Notes: generated from the letters alone by a model not told the origin. Shown: positions 1 through 11,131, counted from the first letter of the stretch. The stretch: 64,000 nt of DNA from Ceratothoa steindachneri (GCA_963969495.1 OZ018328.1:128480045-128544044); one strand, 5' to 3'. Program-made: numbers and translations.

Positions 1-140
1 TGCTACAAACGCAAGTGTGCTTACTCGATATTTGCTCCTCGATTATGGAATGAGCTGCCTTCGTCTATACCCTCATCCTTTCTCTTGATGCATTCAAGAG
101 TTCTTTGGAGACCTATCTCTCCTCTCAAGACTTTCATTAG
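1..140 (+). pseudogene. 3' end of a non-LTR (LINE) reverse transcriptase ORF
   Basis: The plus strand reads through APRLWNELPSS near the start, then after one frameshift SLETYLSSQDFH and a TAG at 138-140. The A-RLWN-LP motif followed by a short K/S-rich helix is the usual C-terminal tail of LINE ORF2 proteins such as CR1, Jockey and RTE types. The rest of the element lies outside the window. The frameshift in the middle shows that this copy is dead. The clade cannot be fixed from so short a piece. Confidence 0.65.
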
Positions 141-180
141 TCGGTAAACGGACACTATAAAGAAAATATAATGAAGAGAG

Positions 181-1820
181 CAAAACAAAAATTACATATT
201 ATTATTAAATGGAAGGTTTTAATGAGATTCAAATTTGACTTTTAAAGTCACTCTTTGTGTGTACGGCCATGGATGTTCTTTATAAGTACCTCGACTGATA
301 CTTTGTATGAACCTGTTGTTGAAAGTTGTGTAGAACCTGACGATCAGTAACCTTTTCTACATCTAATTATCTCAATAATATTCAAATAATCGTATTCAGC
401 TGTAGTTTACAATAAGTTCAAATGCGTTTAATTAGGTAAGGGGAGAGGCAGAGTACGAGAGTACTGGAGGACTCCGTAGGTACCTGTGCTAATTGAGTTA
501 CCAGATAAATATGGAGCGAGTACCGTGTACCTTCCAGTCGGCTGCCTTGATTTTAGGATAATTAACGGTGTGGGTTTAGTACCGAACAGCTAACGTTACG
601 GTACTGGGATATTACTAATAAAGACAATATTAATAATAGAAATTACACTAATAATAATTTAGATGTACTCGTATGGGTTATATGAATTTCCATTTGGTTG
701 TTAACGTGTGAGAGCCTAACAGCTTGTATCCAGTCAACATTTTTATACTTTCCAATATAATAAAGTTCTGCCATTCCAAACTTTGATTAAATTAAGTTAA
801 AGTAAAAAATATCGCCTTTACTTCTTCAATATGCCCAGGCTGCGTTCTTGTTCAGAAAAGTTATAATCCTTTTCAACGATGTTGAAACTTTAATTGGGTA
901 GCGTCGCACTTGCGTTTTGCCTTGATAAAATGTCGCCTGTCTGAGTAAGGCAATAATAAGAAATAAAAACAACACTACTTGATTCATGAAGGCTTCTTTA
1001 CTCTGAAATTATAAAGGCTCGACATATAAGCAAAATGCATATTTTTAGTAAAAAGATTTGAAATACATTTTATTTAATTTGAATTACATCCATTTCATTT
1101 AATTGTACAAGAAGTCAAGTGGGGTAAAGTCTGGTAAACAAAGAGAACCTTGTAATATTTACTATGGGTTTAGACTTAAGGACACCCGGTACATTCGGCG
1201 ATATCATCAGTGACCACACCTTATGTGGTGTTTTGAATTATATAGTAAGTTCTTTTGGGCTGCATTTTTTGTTTTGTAAGAATTTTCGGGCATTAGCAGT
1301 TGAGCGGATTTGAATTATAATAATAGGCAGTGAAAGTCAACTTCACTTTAGGGAGTAAACTTCCTCAATTCGATTAATCATTATATTTTAATATTTCCTT
1401 CCATTAATAATAACAATTATTGCATAAATATTGCCGGTGTTTTTCACGGGGCCAAAACCTTAGTCATATATATTTCTTATTCCGTCCTGAATTGTCTTGA
1501 TTTTAGCTGCGGCGAAGGGCCAGGTCAAGGCGTCACTTTTTTTTAAAAAATAGTAAAGTTCAATTGTACCCATTTAGAGCCTTGAAATGACCCATACGAC
1601 CAAGGGCCATATGTTTATTCACCCTGGATATTTCAAATCTGCCATCGAATTTAGCACTGGGTGGAGCCATTTAGTGGCAGAAACCTTATTCAGCCATTCA
1701 AAGGCACTTGTAAGTGATATGAAGCATGCGAAGCCATGAATGTAATAACCATTTATCATCCTCTCACAAAACGCCGCGGGTCATTGAAGAGACTTTCGTT
1801 CTTGTTTTTTTGAGCTTCTC
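181..1820. other. AT-rich non-coding stretch, nothing recognised
   Basis: I see no coding signature, tandem repeat or terminal repeat that I can support here. The short ORF at 1823-2080 on the minus strand has no family resemblance and is probably chance. Confidence 0.5.
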
Positions 1821-2044
1821 ATTCAATGGTCGAATCTCTCACGAAAAATTGTCAGTGAACAAAACTTTTCAGGTTTGCAAATGATAAAGAAGCAATTTTC
1901 ATATTTTATTGATTTAATAACAATAAGGTTAACATTACGAACGGTGGCGTGAACGATAGGACGAAAACTATTTCGTCCGTGTTCCAATATGTTTGACCTT
2001 TTTGGAGTAAATTCAAGAGAACTGCTCGTGGTGGGTTTAAACAC

Positions 2045-2115
2045 TACGGGAGACCCCCCTACGATGATCCTGAGTTTCAATCAATGGGGGGGGTCTGGGG
2101 GTCACAACCCCCCAG
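2045..2115. repeat. Competing G/C hairpins in AT-rich DNA
   Basis: A run of eight G is followed by TCT and five G, then CACAA and six C. CTGGGG at 2095 pairs with CCCCAG at 2110, and AGACCCCCC near 2051 can pair with GGGGGGTCT near 2088. The two stems share bases, so they exclude each other. This may be a terminal or subterminal hairpin of a small mobile element, but no matching second end was found. Confidence 0.45.
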
Positions 2116-4070
2116 TATATAATCAAACTTGCTTATAGAATAATGTTCTAACGTTTTTTTAAAACTTTTTATTTAACCAAACACGCATGAACATGCATGC
2201 GCGGGTGAACGAAACGTACCCGCCAAAAAAATAAACTTTTTGGGGCGCACCGCTGATCTTCATGTTACCAACAATAATTTTAAATTCGTATAGTTTTATC
2301 TATTATTCACTATTTGGAGGAAATTTGAAAATAATAATTAACAATTAAAACACCGAAAGTTTATGAAAGAGAATCAAACTTTGAAATCGTAACACAAAGA
2401 ATATATAGGTATTACTAAATTACAAACTATAATCCTTTTATTTGACCTGAACACACAAAATGCTCATTTACTTACACATACAATTTGTACACATTCAGTT
2501 ACAAAGCTGCACACTAAGAATTTTATAATAGAAAATGTATTTACTTTATTTTTGTCGCCTTTGTGTCAAGATCTGGAACTTTTTGGAGCACATATTTTCA
2601 GAAATAATTGAACGAAGTCATCTTCATCATCGTCAACCTATTTTCTACAAGGTAAGGTTGGGGTGGATCCATGCCCTTAGCGGCATGACTGGTTTCCTAG
2701 GACAGCACCACTATCTGGGTTTAGTTGCTTTTTGGATATGCGCTCAGTCATTGTGGTCTGACATAGAATTAATGATTTTGGTTGATCACGTTTCAGAGAA
2801 TACCAAAAGTCATTTAACCTCACTTCGATCTCTTTTGCTTCGTGCTGACTCTCGATTTCATGTTTTGTGTTAATGGAATTTTGACCGTGTTTGGCGTTGA
2901 GATAATAAACTTTTCCCGCCCAAAAATGATAGAATGAAACTAAGCTTTGTTTAAACCAAAATAAGCTACCACATCCTTTTTATCAATTTCATAAGGCTGC
3001 CATTGAGAAATGATGCTGCTAAATGAGTAAACGTTACATATTTTCTTGCTGGAGGAACAAAAAGCATCTTTTACTGATTATTTAGCCTCAAGGTTTAATG
3101 ATATGGCTTGCGATATTTTAGACCCTTGATCACTCAATTTTTACTTGTAGAGATTGCGTAGAGCCTCTGGGGGATGTTTACTATAACTTTCGTGACTTTT
3201 AGGACACCCACATACCAACTTCCACCATCGTTAATTTAACCTCTAGACAGGAAACATGGCATACTAGTGCATAGCGTTCATATCCTCTTCCTCCACTTTC
3301 GGTTACACTGAATATACTTTTTTCACGTTTACTTCTAATAACCCCACTTTTTTGACGAACATTTTTAAAAACCTCTTCAGAGGGGGAGCGTAAAAAATAT
3401 TCTTTAATTTATTTTGATTAAATGAAATAATAAAAATATATGTATCTTTTGTTTTTATCTAACCATTTTCATTATAACTTAAATGAGTGCAAATTCCTTC
3501 CTTGGTACACTAATATTCTTAAAGTTTTTAACCTTGAAAAATAATTAAATTATTTGAAAATCGAATTCAAATCACTTCTTTAACACAGGAAGAAAAGATA
3601 TTGAAAGGAATTCTTTCATTCCCTCCCTCGTTTGTTTCTTTTATTGATTCACAATCCTATTTTCTTGAAAACGCGAAGCACGAAAAGAAGGATTATAAAC
3701 AAGGATATCCCTCATTAGGTTTCTCCATCATTTCAGTACACTCGCCTATAGTGGTCGTCTGAATTTATCAAACCTTTAAATATAGTCTATCTATGCTTAG
3801 TTTATTGATTTTCTTTTTAATCCATTTTGTATATGTATTTAACTCACTTTCATTCTCTTTTCTCTCTAATTTATAATAGCTTTACCTAACGATTTTCTCC
3901 CAAACCCGTTTTAAAAAGGATACTTTGAAAAACCGAAAATAGTCATCCAGATATGAAATTCCTTCGTTGCTCATCATTCTGACATTTTTAACTCGAATTT
4001 CTCATAACTTTCGATTTCCTTAGTAAAATATATTTCTCACAATTTTAAGGCAAAATCCTGTTGAAATCTC
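2116..4070. other. AT-rich non-coding stretch, nothing recognised
   Basis: This holds an ORF at 2535-2873 (plus, 112 codons) without any motif I know, and otherwise low-complexity AT-rich sequence. No feature is supported. Confidence 0.4.
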
Positions 4071-4074
4071 TAAC

Positions 4075-6240
4075 CTAAAATTAAAATATTAAACCTATTA
4101 TTTAGTAATTAACCCAAATAACAAACTCCATAAACTGCTAAAACACAATAACCCATATATATGTATTAGGTAAATGAAAACCCTATTATTCCACTAAAAC
4201 CCATATACTTTTTAGGGTGAGGTGCAAACTCCATTAAAACCCAAGTTAAATAAATAAAACAAGGAAACCCTCATCAACTCCCGAACTCCCATTAACTGTA
4301 TAAAGTAAAGGAAACCTCATTAAACCACAAACACCAAAACGCCAAACCCCATTAATCGTATAGGTAAAGGAAACACCAGGAAGTGTAAAGGTAAAGGAAA
4401 AGGTCTTTAACTACCCCAAATCCAAAACGCATTAACAAGATTAACATTATAAGATAAATTAAATCAAAATTAGCTCCTGAATCTCATAAACTGTATAAAG
4501 TAAATGAAATAAATATTAAACCCCATTAACTGTATAATGTAAACACAAACACCATTAAAGGTATAAGGTAAAGGTAATCCACATTTATCCATGGCCCAAA
4601 ACAACAAAGCATCTTAACATTTTAAGGTAAACGAAACCCCATTAACCCCAAATCCCCCGCAAACCTCGGAACCCTATTAAAGTTATAAGGTAAAACAAAC
4701 CTCTACTAATCCGATAAAAGCCATAAACTGTAAAAGGTAAAGGACAATCTTTTGAAAAATAATCCTTTATTAACTGTATAATGTCTAGGGAGATACCCTT
4801 AACCCCCCAAATGCATTAACTCCTTAAGGTGAGGTAAAACCCTTTTATAATCTAAACTAAAATCACCATTAACTGGCTGAGTTTAAGGAAATCCCCATTG
4901 ACCCCTTTAAGGTTAAGGGGTAAAGGAAAACTCCATTAAACGAGGAAATCCCTAAGATTTAGAGGGTAAAGAAGAGCCGCCTTAAACTCCCAAACACAAA
5001 AACTATATAATGTAGAGGAAAGCACAATTAACTGAACAAGGTAAAGGAAATCTCATTAAACTACAAAACCAACAAACCTCGAATAACCACATTAAATATA
5101 TATATAGGAAAAGATACCCCCTTTTATCAACCCAAAGCCAATAAACGCAAAACCCCATTAAATGTATAATGAAGAGTGAAAGCCCATTAACTGTATAAGG
5201 GAAAGGAAAATTCTATTTACCTCTAAACTCCGAGAGAATTAAAGGCAAAGAAAAGATCTATCAAAACCTTAATCCACCTTAAATGAATAAGGTAAAGGAA
5301 AACCCCATTAAACCTCAAAACTTAAAACTGAATATAGCAAAGGAAAGTCCCATTAAAACCCTAAGCGCATGAACGAAATAATGTAAAGGCAAACACCATT
5401 AACTGTCTAACTCAAATGGAAACCGATAAAGCCCACCCGCAAAATACAAACAATATTAACTATATAAGGTAAAGGAAATCTTACCAGAAAAAAGATACTC
5501 GAAACTCTCTTTACCCCCATTAAGAACTACAGAACTACAGAATCTAGGACCAACAAAGACCCTAAGGTCCGCTCGAGGCTAGTCCGCTACACTACATCCG
5601 AAACTACGATACACACTTATCTACGAGTGTATCTCTAACATGCTATATTTTTTTTTTTTTTTTTTTAATATATAATCTACTGTACACACTTATCTACATG
5701 TGTACAATGTCAGGCATATTAACTACTTCAACCTAAGGGGGGGTGATAGAAAGTTTTTCTTCTCAACTTCCGCAGCCCTCGACTGCTAGTGGTGAAAATC
5801 TAGTTATAGGATAGGCGGAAAGAGTATAAGGTAAATCAAACAAGATTAACCCCGCAAAAACCAGTAAGTGTATAATGTAAATAAAAACTCCATTACTTGT
5901 ATAAGGTAAAGAAAAAGAAAGATTACTCTCCTCCCTCAAACCTCAAATCCCCTAAATGTAAAAGGTTAAGGATAACTCCATTAATATCCTAAAACCAATA
6001 AGCTGCAGAGGGTTAAGGAAAATTCCATTTAAGTCCCAAAAGACATAAATTGCATAGGGTTAAGGAAAACTCCAGTAATGCCCCCAAACCAATAAACTGC
6101 ATATAGTTAAGCAAAACTCGAAACAATGACCCCTCCAAGCCCATAAACTGAATAAGGTTGAGGAAAACTCCATTAATGTACCAAAACCCATCAACTGGAT
6201 AGGGTTAAGGAAAACTCCATTAATTCCCCCCAAATTAAGA
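4075..6240. repeat. Degenerate short-unit satellite, about 2.2 kb
   Basis: Variants of CCCCATTAACTGTATAAGG followed by TAAAGGAAA recur dozens of times at irregular spacing of roughly 40 to 65 bases. Many units carry an AAACCCCAAACC-type linker. The units are heavily diverged in both sequence and length, which points to an old array no longer being homogenised. The array is interrupted near 5515-5820 by an unrelated insert and then resumes. Small ORFs inside it, such as 6060-6410 on the minus strand, are by-products of the repeat. Confidence 0.75.
5515..5820 (-). mobile_element. Possible tRNA-derived SINE insert with oligo-T
   Basis: The satellite pattern stops and a different sequence appears. 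On the minus strand, GTAGTGTAGCGGACTAG near 5570-5590 resembles a tRNA gene A box, and GGTCCTAGATTCTG about 30 bases further on is a weak B-box candidate. A run of about 20 T lies at 5648-5667. The sequence TACACACTTATCTAC occurs on both sides of it, near 5609 and 5682. A SINE is a reasonable guess, but the B box is poor and no target duplication was established. Confidence 0.3.
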
Positions 6241-6419
6241 CCAATAAAAGTTTCGCAATTAAGGTTGAAGGTAGAAAATATTCCATATATATTTTGCATT
6301 TCGACCAAATAATGACTAAAGACAAACATTAGGAACTTTATAATATCTTCTAATTTTAAACCTAGTTTGTTATATGAAATCAAGGAAAGAATTATAATCT
6401 TCATTATCAAGGTAAAGTT

Positions 6420-7110
6420 TAGAATGAAAAATTGTTAGAAAAGTAATTTCTTTTTCTTTCATTCTCAATATCGAGGAATTGAGAGGGATCAATAATAAAA
6501 ATCATTGATTGCTTCTTAAAGAAAGAAATGTTTATTTCACAGCAGAAAATTTAAAAAAATTTCAATGTAGCTCCCGTTTGTGAAAATATGAGGAATAACT
6601 GTCATGCGAGGAATAACTGTCTATTAGGATGTTTTTATATATCTTTTTATGCTTAGGGAAATGTAGCATGACGATGTATGCAAGCAATAAAAACAATGAA
6701 CTCTCTTGAAACAAATAAAAATGATTACTTATAGACAACTTCAAAAATAGCCAATTTAACATTCAAAGTCCATAAATAAACAGATCCTTAGCTAATACGC
6801 CATACACACTATTCAACACCTAAGAAACAAAAAAGTATCCATATCTTGTAAATCAAATAGAAAATTACATTAAGATCTTCTATTGGGAATTAATGGCATT
6901 CAGGATATTGAGAGATTAGGAAGAAAAACAACGGATCTGTATCTACATAAGTTTGCATCATTTGCTTCGTTGGTGATATATAAACCCTGTCCAGCCAAAA
7001 TGTTTCAGACGAAAGGATATTGAAATATATAAATTCAGATTTGTATATGACAGGATTTAAATTTCTATCGAATTCTTATCTTCATAATGTTAGAAAATGT
7101 GCTAAACGCC
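6420..7110. other. AT-rich non-coding stretch, nothing recognised
   Basis: No motif, repeat or open frame in this stretch could be tied to a known family. Confidence 0.4.
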
Positions 7111-7115
7111 TTACT

Positions 7116-7150
7116 CAATCTTTCTCTCTCTCTGTCTCTCTCTTTATATA

Positions 7151-7200
<50 letters not shown>
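7116..7200. repeat. (TC)n followed by (TA)n microsatellite
   Basis: CT-rich repeats at about 7118-7142 run into alternating TA up to the edge of the first mariner copy. Repeat-derived ORFs on both strands here (poly Ile-Tyr and Leu-Ser) are artefacts. Confidence 0.9.
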
Positions 7201-7201
<1 letters not shown>

Positions 7202-8130
7202 GAGGGAGGGTAAATAAGTTTTGCGAATCGGTAGGGCAAAATAGAAAAAAAGGAAGGGCTGTTTGTGGGAGGTTAGGAACAGTTCTGACAAGTCTGGACC
7301 TGCAGCCGCACACACCTGCCTCGTCTATTTAAGAAGCAGTAGCTCATCCCTGAATGTCAGTCACAAATTTTTCAACAATAGAGAAAGTTGATCACCGTGC
7401 AGTGAACAAATTTTTTACCAAGGAAGGCAAGAATGCTAATGAGATCTATGAACGCATGGTTGCAGTGTACACCGACACTGCCCCTTCCTATGAATCCATT
7501 GCTGGGTGGAATAGGTAGTCCGCCATGGTCGTGATTCCCTTAAAGTTGACCCCCATCCAGGATGCCCGTCAGACGTGAGCAACGAGGACAATGTGGCCCG
7601 TGTGGAGAGGATGGTCCTCGAACATCAAGGGTGAAGGTCAAAGAAATCAAGAGAGAACATGGAATATCACATGAAAGTGTTATCAACATCATCCACAAAA
7701 ATTTGGCGATGACTAAGGTCTATGCCCGTTGGGTCCCTAGAAACTTTACGCCCCATGATCGACTTCAACGTCGTCAAAGTCCTCACGGCCAGAGTTTCAC
7801 AAGCTGCCCTGCGCAAGTGCTGATTCGAGGAGCTTAACCCTCCCCTCTACAGTTCAGATCTGGCACCTACCAAGTACTTTTTATTCGGCCAGCTCAAGGC
7901 TGCACTGCATGGACGCCGGTTTGGGGACGATGAAGCTGTCCAGCTCGCCGTCCAGGAGTGGATTGAACAGCAGTCGGGAGATTTCTGGTTGTCGGGAATT
8001 CGAAGCCTCAGAGACAAGTGGCGCAAGTGCATTGAAGTCGTGGGTAGTTAGAGTGAAAAATATTATCTATCACTTTTGATCATATCTCGTTTCCTTATAT
8101 CCGAATTTCAAAACTTATTGACTGCCCCTC

Positions 8131-8131
<1 letters not shown>
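7201..8131 (+). mobile_element. mariner copy 1, internally deleted, 931 bp
   Basis: The left end reads CGAGGGAGGGTAAATAAGTT. The reverse complement of the right end reads CGAGGGGCAGTCAATAAGTT. These are imperfect terminal inverted repeats of about 30 bases, and GAATCGG or TTCGG follows on both sides. A TA flanks the right end. On the left the flank is CA next to (TA)n, probably a decayed TA. Between the ends lies a transposase reading frame with stops and a large internal deletion. Full-length mariners are about 1.3 kb, so roughly 400 bp are missing. The same deletion is present in the copy at 14746-16627. Confidence 0.85.
7378..8050 (+). pseudogene. mariner transposase remnant, copy 1
   Basis: The frame begins where the other two copies have ATG, but here the codon is ATA. 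The N-terminal DNA-binding half is visible, with VINIIHKNLAMTKVYARWVPR near 7680-7740. This is the linker that precedes the WVPR-type motif of mariners. After LQRRQ the sequence jumps to the C-terminal region, QLKAALHGRRFGDDEAVQLA, then WLSGIRSLRDKWRKCIEV. The first two catalytic Asp regions are missing. The third Asp falls in a degraded YSSDLAPTKYF segment, where the usual D is K. Several stops and frame changes are present, so the protein cannot be made. Confidence 0.8.

Positions 8132-8201
<70 letters not shown>
8132..8201. repeat. (TA)n microsatellite
   Basis: About 70 bases of pure alternating TA lie between mariner copy 1 and the first foldback element. Confidence 0.95.
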
Positions 8202-8203
<2 letters not shown>

Positions 8204-8457
8204 TCGAGAATTATTTATAATAAAGCAATCATAATTATGTGGTTAGGAAGGCAATCTTTGGCTTACTAGCTCTTTATCAAAGCCCTTGGAAGGGGCTCTT
8301 CTCATATACCCGGGAAGGTAACGCATAAAATAAGATTTTCTAAGACGCAAGTCGTATCAAAGCTTATTTTATGCCTTACCTTCTCGTGTATGTGAGAAGA
8401 GCTCCATCAGAGGGCTTGACAAAGTGATAGTAATCCGAAAATTGCCTTCATAGTCGC
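8202..8457. mobile_element. Foldback element / MITE-like long inverted repeat
   Basis: The left arm (about 8238-8337) and right arm (about 8361-8458) are inverted copies of each other with around 85 percent identity. For example GCATAAAATAAG in the left arm is matched by CTTATTTTATGC in the right, and GCTCTTCTCATATAC by GTATGTGAGAAGAGC. The loop is only about 24 bases. The element fills the whole gap between two (TA)n tracts. It has no coding capacity. This structure fits a foldback or hairpin MITE that targets TA, but no second copy is present in the window. Confidence 0.75.

Positions 8458-8551
<94 letters not shown>
8457..8551. repeat. (TA)n microsatellite
   Basis: This is nearly pure alternating TA of about 95 bases with one G interruption. 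The poly Ile-Tyr ORF across it on the minus strand is an artefact. Confidence 0.95.
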
Positions 8552-8555
<4 letters not shown>

Positions 8556-8589
8556 AGAAACTAACAACTTGCACGTGAGTCAAAATTAT

Positions 8590-8672
8590 AATAAATAAAA
8601 CCCACAAGGAAAATGGAAAAACGATTCCGAGCGCTCTTAATCGTTTTTCCATTTTCTTTGTGGGTTTTATTT

Positions 8673-8673
<1 letters not shown>
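8590..8673. mobile_element. Near-perfect 34 bp inverted-repeat hairpin
   Basis: Bases 8593-8626 and 8639-8672 are reverse complements with a single mismatch in 34. The 12-base loop contains the palindrome GAGCGCTC. (TA)n tracts lie on both sides, about 40 bases away on the left and directly next to it on the right. The very low divergence between arms suggests a recent origin or gene conversion between them. It may be a second hairpin-type MITE or the core of a larger TA-flanked insert starting at 8552. Confidence 0.75.

Positions 8674-8674
<1 letters not shown>

Positions 8675-8704
<30 letters not shown>
8675..8704. repeat. (TA)n microsatellite
   Basis: Thirty bases of alternating TA close the row of TA-separated elements that starts at 7146. 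Confidence 0.9.
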
Positions 8705-8705
<1 letters not shown>

Positions 8706-8706
<1 letters not shown>

Positions 8707-9835
8707 TAGGTACTTTGTGGCTTTGGGCCGAAGTTGGTTGACGACCGTTAGTGAAACGGGAAATTGTCATGAGTCCAGTGGAGATGGCTTATTATTAACT
8801 TTGCGGTGTTCTTTTAAATTTTATATTTCAGGGTGCAAGTTGGCCAAAGATTAACGGGTAGCTGGTAGGCGCTGTGGTTGCAAAAAGAAGACAATGGCGA
8901 AAATATATCTTTACTAACAACAAAATTATATATATATTTACAAAAAAATTGGGTTTAAAGGGAATGGTCGCCCAAACGGGGTTAAAGGCTCACACGAGTT
9001 GCAGGTAGGTTAATTAATGGATTAAAGAGGTCACTTTCAGTTTGGTGATTTAAAGGGAGATTTTAAACTAGGGCGTTCATACAAATAATGGAGCAAGGAG
9101 GTAAACCAGATTCAAGATCAATCTGAAGGCGGCAACGGTTACGATTACCTTACGTGCTCTTTGCCAAAAAGGCGCCAGTTAGGGTATAATGAATGCGACG
9201 GAAGAAGTCAAGTTACCTCTTGCTTCAGACGAGGGAGCACTTGTCGAGCATTTGGAGTCGAGAATCCTTGTTAAGTCCTTGCCGATTGGCTATGGCAGAG
9301 TTCACGGTTGGGGATTCTTGCCGATTGACTATGGCAGAGTTCACCGATCGATTTAGCTTCAACTCGAATCGAAATCACCGCTGAGGGGGAGAGGGGTGAG
9401 AGCGTCCTTTAGCTTGTTCGCCGGAGTAGGTGGAAGTCTAACAGTGCTGCTCTCTAAACTCAGTCAAAGCGTTATATAGGCGTCTTGTGAGGTGGCTCTA
9501 TACGCGCGTGCGAATTTGGTGAAAAGTCGGCGACTCCTTCGGGAAAAGGGGAAATTGTGATAACGTTGGTTGGAATGTCCAACGGATTTCAATCTTCGAG
9601 CGGAAAGCCAGAATGCTAGCGGAGAGGCGGCCATGGGAAACGATCACATCGGTCCCTAGGAAAATACAACTGGCACGTGTGATAACGGCGTTGGCCGCCT
9701 CCTTGCCCAGGTTTAGTTATGCTTTTACAGCTTCATGTGGTGATCTCAGGATGCACATGGGTACAGAAGGGCACGTCGTCGCCATTTGACCTCATTCTGC
9801 TACAATGAGGATTTCTTCTGGAGAGCATTAATTTA
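8706..9835. other. GC-richer unclassified block
   Basis: This 1.1 kb is visibly richer in G and C than its surroundings and starts exactly at the end of a (TA)n tract. A 38 bp unit beginning CTTGCCGATTGGCTATGG is duplicated in tandem at about 9279-9353. I see no protein motif and no clear terminal repeats. The composition and sharp left edge suggest part of an inserted element, for example an LTR or a 5' region, but this is inference. Confidence 0.3.
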
Positions 9836-9989
9836 ATTTTCAACAGAAATCCCAAGGCAGGACTCACATTTCATAATTAGTTTTATGAGTTTAATATTTA
9901 AATTGAACTATTTAAAAAAAAATATTATTAAACGATGTACTAAGCACTATTGACTTTTTAATTAGTTTAGTAGGAAGGGAACTGACGAT

Positions 9990-10805
9990 AAATCACTATT
10001 TCATTCTGGGTTGAGCTGTTGTTTTATATATAATGTTTCCAAGATTCTAAGTGTAATTGGGCATTTATCTGAATTTAAAATTTCGAAATCTTCTGTAGAG
10101 ATATCACTTTTACTTTTTATTGCCTGATATATGATTGTTGAATTTTCGTTAGTTTGAAGTATTTTGCCAGTTCGATTAATTATGCCCATATGAGACGAGA
10201 ATCTTGCCTTCAGAGTTCTCACGCAGCTTCCAATGTATTTGCTATGGGAACACCCAAGACATTTAAATAAGTATATTATTGCATCCTAAGACTCTTTGGA
10301 ACTGGCTCATTTATTTTAAAGAGAGATTTTATATTTATTTTGTTTACAAAGGCAATTTGAAATTTTATTTGACACAAATATTTATTTAACAATGCTAGTA
10401 ACTTTCGGATAAGGAATTTATTTTAAATACCCAGCTCTGGCATAATCAAGTAATGCCTGTCTTTGCCACCGTTACTTCCGGGTGACAAGGTTGGTAAACT
10501 CTACTTTAAAATGTGCGGATTGAATTTTCAACAATATTTAAAGGAAAACCATTACTTAAAAGTAGGATTTGAGGTTTTGGAATTCTTCATCTATAAGAAT
10601 ATAAGATGAACATAGATTATATGCACGGTGAATAAGGGTCTTAATGAACGACATTTTATATATCAAATCTAAGCTACTAAAAAAGTTTAATCCTTACATC
10701 TTATTAGTGGGCTTCCTGTAAACTGATGTTTTTATACTATTTTGACTTTTCCTTATTAAAATATCTAAAAAGGGGAGGGTGTTATCACTTTCAGTTTCCA
10801 TTGTA
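9990..10805 (-). pseudogene. PLE reverse transcriptase C-terminus plus GIY-YIG endonuclease
   Basis: Reading the minus strand, SDNTLPFLDILIRK and SVYRKPTNK match the palm/thumb motif (NNSLPFLDV...YRKPT) of Penelope-type reverse transcriptases, followed by LIHRAYNLC. After a degraded stretch, CLGCSHSKYIGSCVRTLKAR gives the YIG-x(5)-LK-R core of a GIY-YIG nuclease, followed by an H. The frame then runs to ITLRILETLYIKQQLNPE and a stop at about 10001. Stops and frameshifts lie between the two domains. The catalytic YxDD motif is upstream of the truncation and absent. Confidence 0.7.
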
Positions 10806-10987
10806 TATTTTATACGCCTAAGAAGATGACCGTATTATGGTTGAAACGTCGCTACTAAATAAATAAATAAAAAATGTCAGCAGCAATTTTCTTTGCCTTG
10901 GGATTTTAATTTTTATTATTCTTTTTATTTATTAAGTATCGACGTTTCCACCATAATACGGTCATCTTCTTAGGCATATAAAATATA
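10805..10987. repeat. Inverted repeat of PLE terminal sequence, hammerhead-like motif
   Basis: Each arm of about 65 bases contains AAGAAGATGACCG, then CGTATTATGG, then GAAACGTCG. The arms are separated by about 50 bases. PLE terminal repeats are known to carry small hammerhead ribozymes with a CUGANGA...GAAA core. The GATGA...GAAAC layout recalls that core, but it lacks the exact CTGATGA, so activity is doubtful. Confidence 0.55.
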
Positions 10988-11131
10988 GACTAAATACCAT
11001 CCACGCTGACATTCGATATACAATGGGAAATTCCGAAATTTCAAGGTGGATGACATTCATTGGTGTCCTCAAATGTCGTTTACCCGGCGAGGCTACTATA
11101 TTTTTTCATATAAGAAAATTAATAGAACTAA

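Larger units (their letters stand above)
9840..10990 (-). mobile_element. Penelope-like element, 5'-truncated, with inverted terminal fragment
   Basis: The minus strand carries the C-terminal reverse-transcriptase segment and a GIY-YIG endonuclease of a PLE, read from about 10805 down to 9990. Its 5' side is capped by a long inverted repeat (10805-10987) containing the element's terminal motif. Truncated PLEs with extra tandem or inverted terminal-repeat pieces are a known arrangement for this class. The GCCTTGGGATTT motif occurs both next to the 5' inverted repeat and, on the minus strand, near 9848, which suggests that the 3' boundary lies close to 9840. Confidence 0.7.

Noticed and set aside
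4075..6240. CRISPR array
   Set aside because: Repeats are heavily diverged with irregular spacing and no constant spacer size. The context is eukaryotic.
6060..6410. 116-codon minus-strand ORF
   Set aside because: Half of it is translated degenerate satellite, and no motif is present.
8407..8770. ORFs with poly Ile-Tyr stretches
   Set aside because: They are translations of (TA)n microsatellites.
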